Below are positions 29,606 to 39,065 of a stretch of DNA of 64,000 bases, piece after piece. The position numbers and the translations under genes are program-made. This DNA comes from Fibrella aquatilis (GTDB lineage: Bacteria > Bacteroidota > Bacteroidia > Cytophagales > Spirosomataceae), in NCBI RefSeq assembly GCF_017353255.1, contig NZ_JAFMYU010000028.1:22283-86282 (forward strand). Reading direction: 5' to 3'. The notes beneath the pieces are model-generated. The model saw nothing but the letters and a program-made list of their open reading frames with translations, was not told the origin of the DNA and did not search any database. Numbering within the stretch: position 1 is the first letter of the stretch; each line of letters opens with the position of its first letter.

Positions 29606-32600
29606 ATGAAGCAGTTATTCCTGCCCTTACTCCTGATACCGGCGCTGACCATAGCCCAGCCTACCGTCCTGCAACAGAATTTTCAGACCCCGCCCAACGC
29701 CGCTAAGCCCCGCGTGTGGTGGCACTGGATGAACGGCAACGTCACCAAAGACGGCATCCAGAAAGACCTGCAATGGATGAGTCGGGTGGGTATTGGCGGG
29801 TTTCAGAACTTCGACGCCAGCCTGTTTACCCCGCAGGTGGTGCCCAAAAAGCTGGTGTTCATGACCCCCGAATGGAAAGACGCCTTCCGCTTCACCACCG
29901 ACCTGGCCCAGAAGCTACAACTCGAAATGGCCATTGCCGGGTCGCCGGGGTGGAGCGTGACGGGTGGGCCGTGGGTGCAGCCGCAGGACGCCATGAAGAA
30001 GTACGTCTGGACCGAAACGCGGGTAGCGGGCGGTCAACCGTTTGCCGGTAAACTACCTCAGCCACAGGCTACTACAGGCAAATTTCAGCAGGTGGGCCTG
30101 CCCAAAACAAGTATGCTCGGCGGTGATACGGGCGAACTGCCCACCTACTACCAGGATGCCCTGGTGGTGGCCTACCGCCTGCCCGCTACCGACCGGGTGC
30201 TCACCCAACTCGCGCCCAAAATCACGTCGAGCGGGGGGACGTTTAGCCTACAGGAACTGACCGACGGTGATCTGTCCAATGCCCGGTACCTGCCCCCCAT
30301 GGAGGTAGGGCAGCCGATGTGGATTCAGTATGAATTTGATAGTCCGCTGACGGTGAGGGCCTTTTCGCTTGCCGGAGCCAGCCATAGTGCCCTGGAAGAT
30401 TTCAACGGCGGACCCGCCAACCGTTCGTTTAGCGTGAGCGACGATGGCGTAACGTTCCGGCAGGTAGCCACCGTATCGGGCAGTATTGTGCCGCAGAATA
30501 CCGTGCGTATTCCCGCCACTACGGCCCGGTTTTTTCGGATCAATTTCACTACGCTGGCCCCGGAGGTGAGCGTGTTTGCCATCATGGCCGGGGCTAAACC
30601 CGAAGCCGGTAAACCCGTGGGCGTGAACGTGGCCGAGTTGGTACTGCACACCGCCGACCGCGTGGATCAGTTTGAAGACAAAGCAGGCTTTACGCCCTGG
30701 AAAGAAGAAGCCCTGCCCAAAAGTGACGAACCCACCGACGCCATCGCCCCCGCCGACGTATTGGACCTGACCAGTCGCCTGAGCGCCGACGGCACCCTAA
30801 CCTGGACCGCCCCGCCCGGCGAATGGATGGTGGTGCGGCTGGGCTACTCGCTCACGGGTCGGCAGAACCACCCTGCCTCGCCCGAAGCCACCGGCCTGGA
30901 GGTCGATAAGCTGGATAAAGTAGCCGTGAAGAAGTACATCGAGACGTACCTAGACATGTATAAAGACGCCACCGGAGGCCAGATGGGGGCAAAAGGGCTG
31001 CAATACATGATCCTCGACAGCTACGAGGCGGGCCATATGACCTGGACCAAAGCCATGCCCGACGAGTTTCTGAAACGGCGCGGCTACGACCTCAAACCCT
31101 GGATTCCGGTGCTCACGGGCCGGGTGGTGCAGAGCCTCGACGCCAGCGAAAAATTCCTCTGGGACTTCCGCAAAACCATTGGTGAACTGATTGCCGACAA
31201 CCACTACGACGTCATCGGCGATGCCCTCCACGCGCGGGGCATGAAACGCTACACCGAGTCGCACGAGAACAGGCGCATCTACCTGGCCGACGGTATGGAC
31301 GTGAAACGCCACGCCGATATTCCGATGTCGGCCATGTGGACGCCGGGGAGCCTGGGTGGTGGCAATGACGAAGAAGTACGCAGCCGCGCCGACATCCGCG
31401 AGTCGGCGTCGGTGGCGCATATCTACGGCCAAAACCTGGTGGCGGCGGAGTCGATGACGTCCATTGGCAACGCGTTTAGCTTCCACCCCGAAAAACTCAA
31501 GCGCACCGCCGACCTGGAAATGGCGTCGGGCCTGAACCGGTTTGTGGTGCACACGTCGGTGCATCAGCCCCTCGACGACAAGAAACCCGGCTTCTCGCTA
31601 GGGCCGTTCGGGCAGTATTTTGGGCGGCAGGAAACCTGGGCTGAGCAGGCCAAACCCTGGGTCGATTACCTGGGCCGGAGTTGCTATTTGCTGCAACAGG
31701 GCAAGGCCGTGGTAGACGTGCTGTATTACTACGGCGAAAACCAGAATATCACCTCGCTCTGCACCGAAAAACTGCCCGCCGTGCCCGCAGGCTACGAATA
31801 TGACTTCGTTAACGCCACCACCCTGCGCGATGTAATCCAGGTTGACAACGGCAAGATCGTAGCCCCCAGCGGTCAGCGGTACAGCCTGCTGGTGATTGAT
31901 CCCAACGTTCGTTACATGACCCTGCCCGTGCTGAAAAAGCTGCGCGACCTGGTGAAAGCGGGCATGAAACTCACCGGCACCCGCCCCCAGCAGTCGCCCA
32001 GCCTGGGTGATGACGCCGCCCAGTTCACTATCATCGCCGACGAAATCTGGAGCAGCCCGAACGTATCTGACAAACCCATCGACGCCTTACTGAGCGGCAT
32101 GGGTATTGCCAAAGACGTGATCGTCTCGAAAAATCGCGCCGAGGTGCTCTACGTCCACCGCCAGACCACCGAGGGGGACATTTATTGGCTCAACAGCCGC
32201 AGCGACACCACCAACGCCGCCGAGGTGAGCTTCCGGGTGGCGGGGCGCGTACCGATGCTGTGGAACCCCCAAACGGGCAAGACCGAGCGGGTGTCGTACC
32301 AGATGAGCGGGGGCCGCACCATTATTCCGTTGCGGTTTGCCCCCTGGGATGCTTACTTCATTGTCTTCGGCGAAAAAACGACCGCGCTCACCTACGCTAA
32401 ACCCGCCGTGACCGAATCGACGGTGACGCAGGTGGGTGGCAACTGGACCGTCACCTTCCAGCCGGGCCGGGGTGCGCCCGCCCAAACCGCCATGCCCGCG
32501 CTGACATCGCTAACCAACAGCCCCGACGCAGGGATCAAGTATTTCTCCGGCACCGCCACCTACGACAACACCTTTACGATGCCGTTTGTAGCCAAATTCA

Positions 32601-32905
32601 GCGCCTACGTGCTTGATTTGGGGTCGGTGAAGAATCTTGCCGAGGTGATCGTGAACGGACAGAGCCGGGGCATTGTCTGGAAAAAGCCGTTCCGCATCGA
32701 CATCACCGGTGCGCTGAAACCCGGCAAAAACACGGTGCAGGTGCGGGTAACAAACCCCTGGGTTAACCGCCTCATCGGCGACGCCCAGCCAGACGTTACC
32801 AACAAGATCACCTTCACCACCATGCCGTTCTACCAGGCCACCTCCCCCCTCCTCCCCGCCGGCCTCCTGGGACCAGTACGGGTGATAGCCCAAAAGCCGC
32901 AGTAA
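29606..32905 (+). CDS. Exported GH106-like glycoside hydrolase (alpha-L-rhamnosidase type)
   Basis: The 1099-residue protein starts with a signal peptide ending at TIAQ. The N-terminal catalytic region opens with PRVWWHWMNGNVTKDGIQKDL and then IGGFQNFDAS, the typical opening of GH106-type alpha-rhamnosidases, and includes AGSPGWSVTGGPWV. A jelly-roll region follows, and the C-terminus has a GH2-like sugar-binding sandwich (VIVNGQSRGIVWKKPFRIDI). The predicted action is removal of rhamnose from plant or bacterial polysaccharide in the periplasm or at the cell surface. The gene is monocistronic in appearance and ends before a strong hairpin at 32925. Confidence 0.87.
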   Translation: MKQLFLPLLLIPALTIAQPTVLQQNFQTPPNAAKPRVWWHWMNGNVTKDGIQKDLQWMSRVGIGGFQNFDASLFTPQVVPKKLVFMTPEWKDAFRFTTDLAQKLQLEMAIAGSPGWSVTGGPWVQPQDAMKKYVWTETRVAGGQPFAGKLPQPQATTGKFQQVGLPKTSMLGGDTGELPTYYQDALVVAYRLPATDRVLTQLAPKITSSGGTFSLQELTDGDLSNARYLPPMEVGQPMWIQYEFDSPLTVRAFSLAGASHSALEDFNGGPANRSFSVSDDGVTFRQVATVSGSIVPQNTVRIPATTARFFRINFTTLAPEVSVFAIMAGAKPEAGKPVGVNVAELVLHTADRVDQFEDKAGFTPWKEEALPKSDEPTDAIAPADVLDLTSRLSADGTLTWTAPPGEWMVVRLGYSLTGRQNHPASPEATGLEVDKLDKVAVKKYIETYLDMYKDATGGQMGAKGLQYMILDSYEAGHMTWTKAMPDEFLKRRGYDLKPWIPVLTGRVVQSLDASEKFLWDFRKTIGELIADNHYDVIGDALHARGMKRYTESHENRRIYLADGMDVKRHADIPMSAMWTPGSLGGGNDEEVRSRADIRESASVAHIYGQNLVAAESMTSIGNAFSFHPEKLKRTADLEMASGLNRFVVHTSVHQPLDDKKPGFSLGPFGQYFGRQETWAEQAKPWVDYLGRSCYLLQQGKAVVDVLYYYGENQNITSLCTEKLPAVPAGYEYDFVNATTLRDVIQVDNGKIVAPSGQRYSLLVIDPNVRYMTLPVLKKLRDLVKAGMKLTGTRPQQSPSLGDDAAQFTIIADEIWSSPNVSDKPIDALLSGMGIAKDVIVSKNRAEVLYVHRQTTEGDIYWLNSRSDTTNAAEVSFRVAGRVPMLWNPQTGKTERVSYQMSGGRTIIPLRFAPWDAYFIVFGEKTTALTYAKPAVTESTVTQVGGNWTVTFQPGRGAPAQTAMPALTSLTNSPDAGIKYFSGTATYDNTFTMPFVAKFSAYVLDLGSVKNLAEVIVNGQSRGIVWKKPFRIDITGALKPGKNTVQVRVTNPWVNRLIGDAQPDVTNKITFTTMPFYQATSPLLPAGLLGPVRVIAQKPQ

Positions 32906-32924
32906 ATCGGCACACCGGAACATT

Positions 32925-32961
32925 GGCCGCGTAGCCGGATCGCCGGACCGGCTACGCGGCC
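32925..32961 (+). terminator. GC-rich hairpin after the GH106-like gene
   Basis: A perfect 14-bp stem joins GGCCGCGTAGCCGG and CCGGCTACGCGGCC around a 9-nt loop, 20 bases after the stop codon. There is no T-tract. Its position matches that of the longer palindromes in this window, and it may be a short member of that class or an ordinary terminator. The DNA becomes visibly more AT-rich immediately after it. Confidence 0.7.
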
Positions 32962-33128
32962 GACATGTCTACCACTCAAAGAATCACCTTACTTTCAGCA
33001 AGCTGCTTGCAACAGTCTATATAGTTTCGTATACTTATGAAGTAAGCAGCCAACAACCCTACATTCGCGTTTGGCCAGACAACGACACTTAACTTGCGGC
33101 GATACCACGTACCTGAAGAAATTGACCA

Positions 33129-33659
33129 ATGGGCCTTATTTTTCACTCATTCACGTTTGCTCAAGGCTTACCAACCTTTCTGAGCCTCAAACAACGGTTT
33201 GAGCAACAAACAGGACTACTTCTCGATTTGAAAGCGATTGTACATTTACCCGTTTTGTGTTCGTCAGAGGAAGTCAGCCTTGCCCTTGGTCAAGATGCCG
33301 ACAAAGTTTATCAACTGAGCCAAGAACGAAAAACCTTTCTTCTACAGCACCCCAGCCACTACGAAGAGGCGGCTCTTCTCCGAGATCAGCAACTTCAACA
33401 GCTTCGTGGTTTGGCCCACGTCAAGGAGTTACAATTGGACATCATCAAATTCTATGCTGTGCCCATAGGCCTTCATGACAACACCTTGAGTTTTGAATCA
33501 TCAACGGTTGATGGGTATGGCATTGAATCCCTGAGAAGAACTCTGTTCGAGTTGGGTGGGCGTGAGCAATCATCCAGTTCCACTGAAGGCCATAACCCTG
33601 CTTGGCGTAAGCTGAAGCGTTGGGAGGAGTATAAATGGTACAATCGGCCACGGAAATAA
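33129..33659 (+). CDS. Hypothetical protein in lower-GC patch
   Basis: This 176-residue protein has no domain I recognise. It is soluble, rich in Leu, Gln and Glu in its central helices (about residues 60-105), and ends in a basic segment with WRKLKRWEEYKWYNRPRK. No signal peptide or membrane segment is convincing. Base composition is lower in GC than in flanking genes, and it is followed by an Rpn-type nuclease gene, so this patch may have been acquired by transfer. The reading frame is long and uninterrupted, which supports a real gene, but expression is unproven. Confidence 0.55.
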   Translation: MGLIFHSFTFAQGLPTFLSLKQRFEQQTGLLLDLKAIVHLPVLCSSEEVSLALGQDADKVYQLSQERKTFLLQHPSHYEEAALLRDQQLQQLRGLAHVKELQLDIIKFYAVPIGLHDNTLSFESSTVDGYGIESLRRTLFELGGREQSSSSTEGHNPAWRKLKRWEEYKWYNRPRK

Positions 33660-33878
33660 GTGGCTCCGCAATTTGGCGGATCCGGGCGACAGGAATCATT
33701 TGGAAACACCACCATCCTGCGCCAAACAAGGCTTGTATTCGCCAACTAACGCCCCACCACCACATACGAAAACAATAGCCCATATTGTGACTCTCTCTTT
33801 ACCCCACTATGGTGGTTCTGCAAGGAGGAGATAGCCCTTATATCTTGGCGGTTTGGCTTCGTGGGATACCTTTACCGT

Positions 33879-34766
33879 ATGAACTTGTACAACGACAGCG
33901 AACGATTTATTTCCATTCTTTCTGACTATGGTTTCAAGGTGACCTTTGGCAACGAGACCGATACACGGTTTCTACGCAGGGCGTTACAGGCTCTTATCCA
34001 GTCGCCGGTAGCGATTGCTAAAGTGGAGTTTATCGAAAGTGAGATTCCGGGTTTAACCAAAGACAGCCGTAGCGGCATCTACGACATCGCTTGTGTAGAT
34101 GAGACGGGTAATCAGTTCATCGTCGAGATGCAGTTGAGTAAATACCCCGATTTCATTCAACGCATGAAGTTTTATTCATTTTACCGTCTTAACACGTTGA
34201 TTCGCAAGGGCAGGTATAAGTTCGAAGGCTTGCCTAAAATTTACTGCATCGGTATTCTGGCGGCAAACATTTTTCCGCATATCACTGATTACCAAAATGT
34301 TGCGGTTCTTAGGAACGATAAAGGCGAACTGATAGACGAGCAGACCGTGTTTATTACAGTAGAGTTGGCTAAATTCAGAAAGCGATTAGCCAACGTGCAT
34401 ACAGACCTTGACAAGCTTATTTACACCATGAAGACGACCCACAGGACGACCAAGCCCAGACAGTTCCCACAGTTCTGGAACGAGGAGTGGTTAGAAGCGG
34501 CCATTAACGAGCTGGATACTCGGCAGATGACCCCCGAAAAGCGCATGGCTTACGAAATGACACTGGCAGCAAACGCCCTGGCTGTACAGAACGAGCAAAG
34601 GAAGATTGAGGAAGCTCGGCAAGAGGAAAATCTGGCAGTAAAGGCCCAAACCGTCTTGAGGGCATTAAAACTTGGCAAACTGACCATTGAAGAGATTGCA
34701 GAATATAGCGGCGTTAGTACCGACTACGTTTTGGAAATTCAGCGAAGCCCGAACAAAGCCGCATAA
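33879..34766 (+). CDS. Rpn/PD-(D/E)XK nuclease family protein (transposase-like)
   Basis: I start the protein at ATG 33879 rather than the GTG at 33861; this gives 295 residues. The segment SRSGIYDIACVDETGNQFIVEMQL at about residues 66-89 is the PD-(D/E)XK core of the Rpn/PDDEXK_2 family, with Asp in YDI and Glu-x-Gln in place of Glu-x-Lys. The N-terminal YGFKVTFG motif is also typical. The C-terminus has a charged helix and an HTH-like segment (TIEEIAEYSGVSTDYVLEI). Family members promote DNA cleavage and RecA-independent recombination, and many are annotated as transposase-like. No terminal repeats are evident around it. Confidence 0.85.
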   Translation: MNLYNDSERFISILSDYGFKVTFGNETDTRFLRRALQALIQSPVAIAKVEFIESEIPGLTKDSRSGIYDIACVDETGNQFIVEMQLSKYPDFIQRMKFYSFYRLNTLIRKGRYKFEGLPKIYCIGILAANIFPHITDYQNVAVLRNDKGELIDEQTVFITVELAKFRKRLANVHTDLDKLIYTMKTTHRTTKPRQFPQFWNEEWLEAAINELDTRQMTPEKRMAYEMTLAANALAVQNEQRKIEEARQEENLAVKAQTVLRALKLGKLTIEEIAEYSGVSTDYVLEIQRSPNKAA

Positions 34767-34993
34767 GCATAAATGGCAGGGTAGAGAGAATCATGGTTTC
34801 GAACAAGAAGCGGTAGCCTCTTTTCGTCTGAAAAGTAGTATTCTTCACTATCGCCTTCCCCCGTCCACATCCGAACGCGAAATGTCCGAAACTGGACAGA
34901 CTTAGCTTCTTAGCAATCTAGTAATCAGCGACTTAAACGGGTGGCCTTGAATTTGTTCGGGGAATAGCATTGGTCCATAAACCTGGCTCTACT

Positions 34994-37351
34994 ATGCTTC
35001 GCAACTACTTCCTTGTCTCGCTGCGTACCCTTTGGCGCAACCGTACGCAAAGTTTCATCAACGTGCTGGGGTTGGCGCTGGGTATGGCCTGTGCACTGCT
35101 GATGGGCCTGAACATCGCCGATGAGCTAAGCTTCGATCAGTTTCATGCCAAAGGACCACAGCTCTACAAAGCCTTCAACCGCAACACGTTCGAGGGTAAT
35201 GTTCATTGCTGGCCAACCACGCCCAGTCCGCTGGCACCGGCGCTGAAAGCCGAGTTTCCCGAGATTGTTGAGTCCACGCGGGTGCTATGGGCGCAACCGC
35301 ACCTGGCCAACTACGGCACTACCCGCATCAACCTGCAAGGCAGCTTTGTAGACCCCGGTTTTCTGACCATGTTCAGCTTTCCGCTGGTGCAGGGGAACGT
35401 GAAAACGGCCTTGGGCAGTCCTAACTCAATAGTCCTGACCCAAACCGCCGCCGCCAGCCTCTTCGGCACCGCCGACCCCATTGGCAAGGTGGTCCGGCTC
35501 GACAATAAAGACAGCTTCGTGGTGTCGGGCGTGTTGAAAGACCTGCCCAAAAACACCGAGTTCGACTTCGAACTGTTGCTGCCGTGGACCTACCTCACCA
35601 AAACTGGCGATGATGCGGCTTACTGGGGCAACAACTACGTGCGCACCTTTGTGGAACTCACGCCCACGGCCACGCTGGCGGCGGTCAACGCCAAAGTGCG
35701 CGACATCACCAAGCGTAATTCAAAAGGCACCGAAGACAACGAAGTCTTTCTCTACCCCGCCGAACGGTGGCACCTCTACGGGCGGTTCGAGAACGGTGCC
35801 GAGAGCGGCGGGGGCATTGTCTACGTGCGGCTGGCGGGCTATATCGCGGGCTTTATTTTGCTGCTGGCCTGCATCAATTTTATGAACCTGAGCACGGCCC
35901 GGTCCGAAAAACGGGGGCGCGAAGTGGGCATCCGCAAGGTGGTTGGCGCAGGGCGAGGTTCGTTGGTAGGTCAGTTTCTGGGCGAGTCGATGCTGCTGAC
36001 GTTGCTCTCGTTTATGCTGGCCCTGCTGATTACCCAACTGGCCCTACCCGCCTTGAACACCCTCGCCGAAAAGCGCCTGTTTGTACCCTATGCCAGCGGC
36101 TTTTTCTGGCTGGCCTGTTTGGCACTGGTGCTGCTAACGGGCTTACTGGCAGGAAGTTACCCGGCCTTTTTCCTGTCGGCCATGCAGCCCCTGCGCGTGC
36201 TGAAGGGGCGACTGGCTACCGTGCGCGGCAAGCTGGCTCCCCGGCAGGCGCTGGTGGTCTTCCAGTTTCTGATCACGGTGGCGTTGCTGGTTTGTACGCT
36301 GGTGGTGAAACGGCAAATGGCCCACACGCAGGCCCGCGACATGGGCTACGACCGTAACCAGCTGGTGTTCAGCCGATTCACGGGCGACATCGAGAAAAAT
36401 TACGCCGTCATCCGGGGCGAGTTGCTGGGGCAGGGCATAGCCACGGCCGTGTGCAAAACCAATAACCCCATCACCGAATCGTATAGCAACACCTGGGGGC
36501 TGGAGTGGACAGGCAAGCAGCCGGGGTCAAAAATCACGTTCGACCAGATGACCTGCGCGGGCGATTTCGTGAAAACCATGGGCGTCAAGCTTCTCTCAGG
36601 CCGCGACATGGATCAACTCAACTATCCCAACGATACCCTGGCCTGCCTGGTGAACGCTACGGCAGCTAAAGTCATGGGTTTCAAAGACCCGGTGGGTCAG
36701 ATCATTAAAAACGAAGGAAAGGATTTCCGCATCGTGGGGGTGTTTTCTGACTTCATCTGGGGGTCGCCGTTCGACAAGGTGCCGCCCATGTTTGTGAAGG
36801 GCGAAAACTGGTTTGGTACCCTCAACTACCGCCTCAACCCCGCCCTGCCCACCGAGGTAGCCCTAAAAAAAGCAGGAAAAATTTTCGCGCAATACAACCC
36901 CGCGTTTCCGTTCGAGGTGAGCTTTGTAGACCAGGAATACAAGCGCAAATTCGACCAGATTCGGCCAATCAGCACGCTGGCGAGCGTTTTTGCCGGCTTG
37001 GCCGTGGTCATTGCCTGTCTGGGTTTGTTTGGCTTAGCTACCTACATGGCCGAGCAGCGTACCAAAGAAATTGGCGTACGTAAGGTGCTGGGGGCTAGCG
37101 TAGCGGGCGTTGTAGCCCTGCTAAGCAAAGATTTTCTGAAGCTGGTGGTGGTCGCCATTCTGCTGGCCATCCCGCTGTCGTGGTGGGGCATGAATCAGTG
37201 GCTGGATAACTACGAGTACCGCGCGCCCCTCAACTGGTGGATTTTTGCCGGGGCAGGCCTCCTGGCCGTTGCCGTGGCCCTGCTCACCGTCAGCTACCAA
37301 AGCCTCCGCGCCGCCCTCATCAATCCCGTAGAGGCGTTGAAGGGGGAATAG
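34994..37351 (+). CDS. ABC transporter permease, MacB/FtsX type
   Basis: From ATG 34994 the protein has 785 residues; an upstream TTG at 34970 adds eight residues and is less likely. A first membrane helix at about residues 15-40 (SFINVLGLALGMACALLMGLNIA) is followed by a MacB_PCD periplasmic domain. Three helices with the FtsX signature surround KRGREVGIRKVVGAGRGSLVGQFLGES, and a second periplasmic domain is followed by a second FtsX block (EQRTKEIGVRKVLGAS). Such doubled permeases are common in Cytophagales and usually work with a separate ATPase, which is absent here. The substrate is unknown. The gene converges on a TetR gene, with element E between them. Confidence 0.9.
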   Translation: MLRNYFLVSLRTLWRNRTQSFINVLGLALGMACALLMGLNIADELSFDQFHAKGPQLYKAFNRNTFEGNVHCWPTTPSPLAPALKAEFPEIVESTRVLWAQPHLANYGTTRINLQGSFVDPGFLTMFSFPLVQGNVKTALGSPNSIVLTQTAAASLFGTADPIGKVVRLDNKDSFVVSGVLKDLPKNTEFDFELLLPWTYLTKTGDDAAYWGNNYVRTFVELTPTATLAAVNAKVRDITKRNSKGTEDNEVFLYPAERWHLYGRFENGAESGGGIVYVRLAGYIAGFILLLACINFMNLSTARSEKRGREVGIRKVVGAGRGSLVGQFLGESMLLTLLSFMLALLITQLALPALNTLAEKRLFVPYASGFFWLACLALVLLTGLLAGSYPAFFLSAMQPLRVLKGRLATVRGKLAPRQALVVFQFLITVALLVCTLVVKRQMAHTQARDMGYDRNQLVFSRFTGDIEKNYAVIRGELLGQGIATAVCKTNNPITESYSNTWGLEWTGKQPGSKITFDQMTCAGDFVKTMGVKLLSGRDMDQLNYPNDTLACLVNATAAKVMGFKDPVGQIIKNEGKDFRIVGVFSDFIWGSPFDKVPPMFVKGENWFGTLNYRLNPALPTEVALKKAGKIFAQYNPAFPFEVSFVDQEYKRKFDQIRPISTLASVFAGLAVVIACLGLFGLATYMAEQRTKEIGVRKVLGASVAGVVALLSKDFLKLVVVAILLAIPLSWWGMNQWLDNYEYRAPLNWWIFAGAGLLAVAVALLTVSYQSLRAALINPVEALKGE

Positions 37352-37352
37352 T

Positions 37353-37430
37353 AGTGAAAGAGTGAATGGCGAAAGAGTGAAAGAGTGTGGTCCGGCACTC
37401 TTTCACTCTTTCGCCATTCACTCTTTCACT
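37353..37430. repeat. Perfect 35-bp inverted repeat between convergent genes (element E)
   Basis: Arms 37353-37387 and 37396-37430 are perfectly complementary over 35 bp, with the 8-nt loop TGGTCCGG. The arms consist of GTGAAAGA and GTGAATGGC units. The element starts two bases after the permease stop and overlaps the stop codon of the TetR gene on the other strand. It is ideally placed as a bidirectional terminator. Confidence 0.95.
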
Positions 37431-38019
37431 TCAGCCCCCGCACGAAGCGGCGCATGGTTTCGCGGTAGATCTGCTCGGAGGCTTCCAGCGGCTGTTGGTG
37501 CCGCAGCAGGGCGCTGAGGCTGATGAGGCCGTGGGAGGTGGCCCACCACTCGAAATACAGCCGACGGATGCTCTCGGCCGACTTGGGGATGAATGTGAAG
37601 ATGATCCGGCAAACGATCTCGTTTACCGACTTGATCTCCGCCGATTCTTCGATGGGGGCCAGGCAGTTGGCGCCGTTCTGGTTATACATCACCTGATACA
37701 TTTCGGGCTGTTGCATAGCAAACTGCCACTGAATCAGCGAAATCTCGTACAACAGTTTTTCGGGGTCACGGTAGAGCCGTACCAGCCGTTCATACTCATC
37801 GCGCAGGTAACGGAATCCATCATTGCGGATTTCGTCGAGCAAGATGTCTTTGCTATCGAAGTAGTCATACACCACCGGGGCACTGTATTCGATGGCATCG
37901 GCGATCTTGCGGATCGATACGGATTGCCATCCTTCGCGGCGGGCAATGTCTTTGGCAGTCTGGAGAATCCCCGCGCGCGTTTGTTCGCGGGTGCGCTGCT
38001 TACGCTCGACTACTTCCAT
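37426..38019 (-). CDS. TetR/AcrR family transcriptional regulator
   Basis: The 197-residue protein has an N-terminal TetR helix-turn-helix: RAGILQTAKDIARREG, then SIRKIADAIEYSAPVVYDYF, at about residues 16-56. The C-terminal ligand-binding domain resembles the WHG-type domain (LYFEWWATSHGLISLSA). Ligand and target genes are unknown; autoregulation from the AT-rich 38020-38184 region upstream is a common arrangement. Its last codons and stop lie inside palindrome element E. The gene is convergent with the FtsX-type permease, so co-transcription is excluded. Confidence 0.92.
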   Translation of the reverse strand: MEVVERKQRTREQTRAGILQTAKDIARREGWQSVSIRKIADAIEYSAPVVYDYFDSKDILLDEIRNDGFRYLRDEYERLVRLYRDPEKLLYEISLIQWQFAMQQPEMYQVMYNQNGANCLAPIEESAEIKSVNEIVCRIIFTFIPKSAESIRRLYFEWWATSHGLISLSALLRHQQPLEASEQIYRETMRRFVRGLK

Positions 38020-38184
38020 GATTCCTTAGGTCAATTTTTAGTTAACGGCGTTAATATGCCTGAAAGTTAATAGGTTATTGTCTATTTCATATATCGCTTT
38101 TTGCATTTTCATAAAAAATTATATCTGTTCGCAATTGATTAATAAAATAAAAAGTCAGGCTATACGTATCTGACAATTAACTAG

Positions 38185-38955
38185 TTATGATTCCTTCTGT
38201 GCAACAACCCAGATACCCTCATCGCCAACTTTATAATCGTCACCGTATACAGTACCATAACAAGCCAGGGGTTGTAGGCCAGCTATTCCCATCATACTCA
38301 ACAGTTCGGCAATGGTGTAGATATAATAATGAGCCGTACGATGGGCGGTATCAACCCCTTTATCGGCGTGACGGTAGTAGGTCAGGCGCTGTTCCACCAT
38401 CGAGTTCATGGGGTCGTACTGATGCTCGGCCAAGACGCGCAGGGTATCGCCCACGGGCAGCCAGGCAAACTCCTGGAAGTCGGGCAGAAAACTCTCAGCT
38501 ACCATGTTTGAATGCACCAGCAGCCGACCACCCGGCTCTAGACAATCAGCTATGCGTTGCAGGAAGGCCTGCATCTGCGGGCGCGGGAAAAAGCAGAAGC
38601 TGTTACCCAGGCAATACGCCGCCCCGAAAATGCCCGGCTCACCCAGCGCAGTGACATCGAGCGTCATGAAATCGCCCGCTATCGTCGTTAGAGGCACTTT
38701 TTTACGCTTTGCTTCCTGCTGCAATTCGGCAATAGACTCTGCCGAAATGTCAACGCCGGTCACGTCGGCACCCATCCGGGCCAGGGGAATGGCGTGTCGA
38801 CCATACCCGCAAAACACGTCGAGCACACGGTCGCCGGGGCCAAACTCCAGCGTTTCCACCAGCAGTTCCAACTCATGCTGCGTCTGTTCCGCCGACTGCG
38901 CCGCCCGCCACGCCTCCTGCGGCAAGCCATGAAAAAAGTCTGTATACCAGGGCAT
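38185..38955 (-). CDS. Class I SAM-dependent methyltransferase
   Basis: This 256-residue cytoplasmic protein has the SAM-binding motif I VLDVFCGYGRHA at about residues 44-55, an acidic motif II in VTGVDIS (about 65-71), and the later segment GAAYCLGNSFCFFP typical of this methyltransferase subgroup. The substrate is not identifiable. It lies downstream of the peroxiredoxin gene on the same strand, separated by palindrome element F, and its own start is at 38955. Confidence 0.88.
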   Translation of the reverse strand: MPWYTDFFHGLPQEAWRAAQSAEQTQHELELLVETLEFGPGDRVLDVFCGYGRHAIPLARMGADVTGVDISAESIAELQQEAKRKKVPLTTIAGDFMTLDVTALGEPGIFGAAYCLGNSFCFFPRPQMQAFLQRIADCLEPGGRLLVHSNMVAESFLPDFQEFAWLPVGDTLRVLAEHQYDPMNSMVEQRLTYYRHADKGVDTAHRTAHYYIYTIAELLSMMGIAGLQPLACYGTVYGDDYKVGDEGIWVVAQKES

Positions 38956-38965
38956 TGGGAAGAGT

Positions 38966-39065
38966 AATTAAGAATTAAGAATTAAGAATGTTGCTTACGC
39001 AGGAGCAGGATGTGAAGCCATTCTTAATTCTTAATTCTGCCGCATCGGCGGACCGATTCTTAATT
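38966..39065. repeat. Mosaic inverted repeat with inserted module (element F)
   Basis: A 20-bp perfect stem joins 38971-38990 with 39019-39038, made of AATTAAG units. Next to the loop on the left is TTGCTTACGC, close to the GCTTCGC module of other elements. In the right arm, 22 bases at 39039-39060 interrupt the pairing; this insert contains CCGCATCGGCGGACCG, one base different from the reverse complement of the module in elements H and I. Beyond it, TAATT at 39061-39065 resumes pairing with the left arm. The peroxiredoxin stop lies at its right edge. Confidence 0.82.

Noticed and set aside
33660..33878. Insertion-sequence ends around the Rpn-type nuclease gene
   Set aside because: I found no convincing terminal inverted repeats or target duplications flanking the gene.
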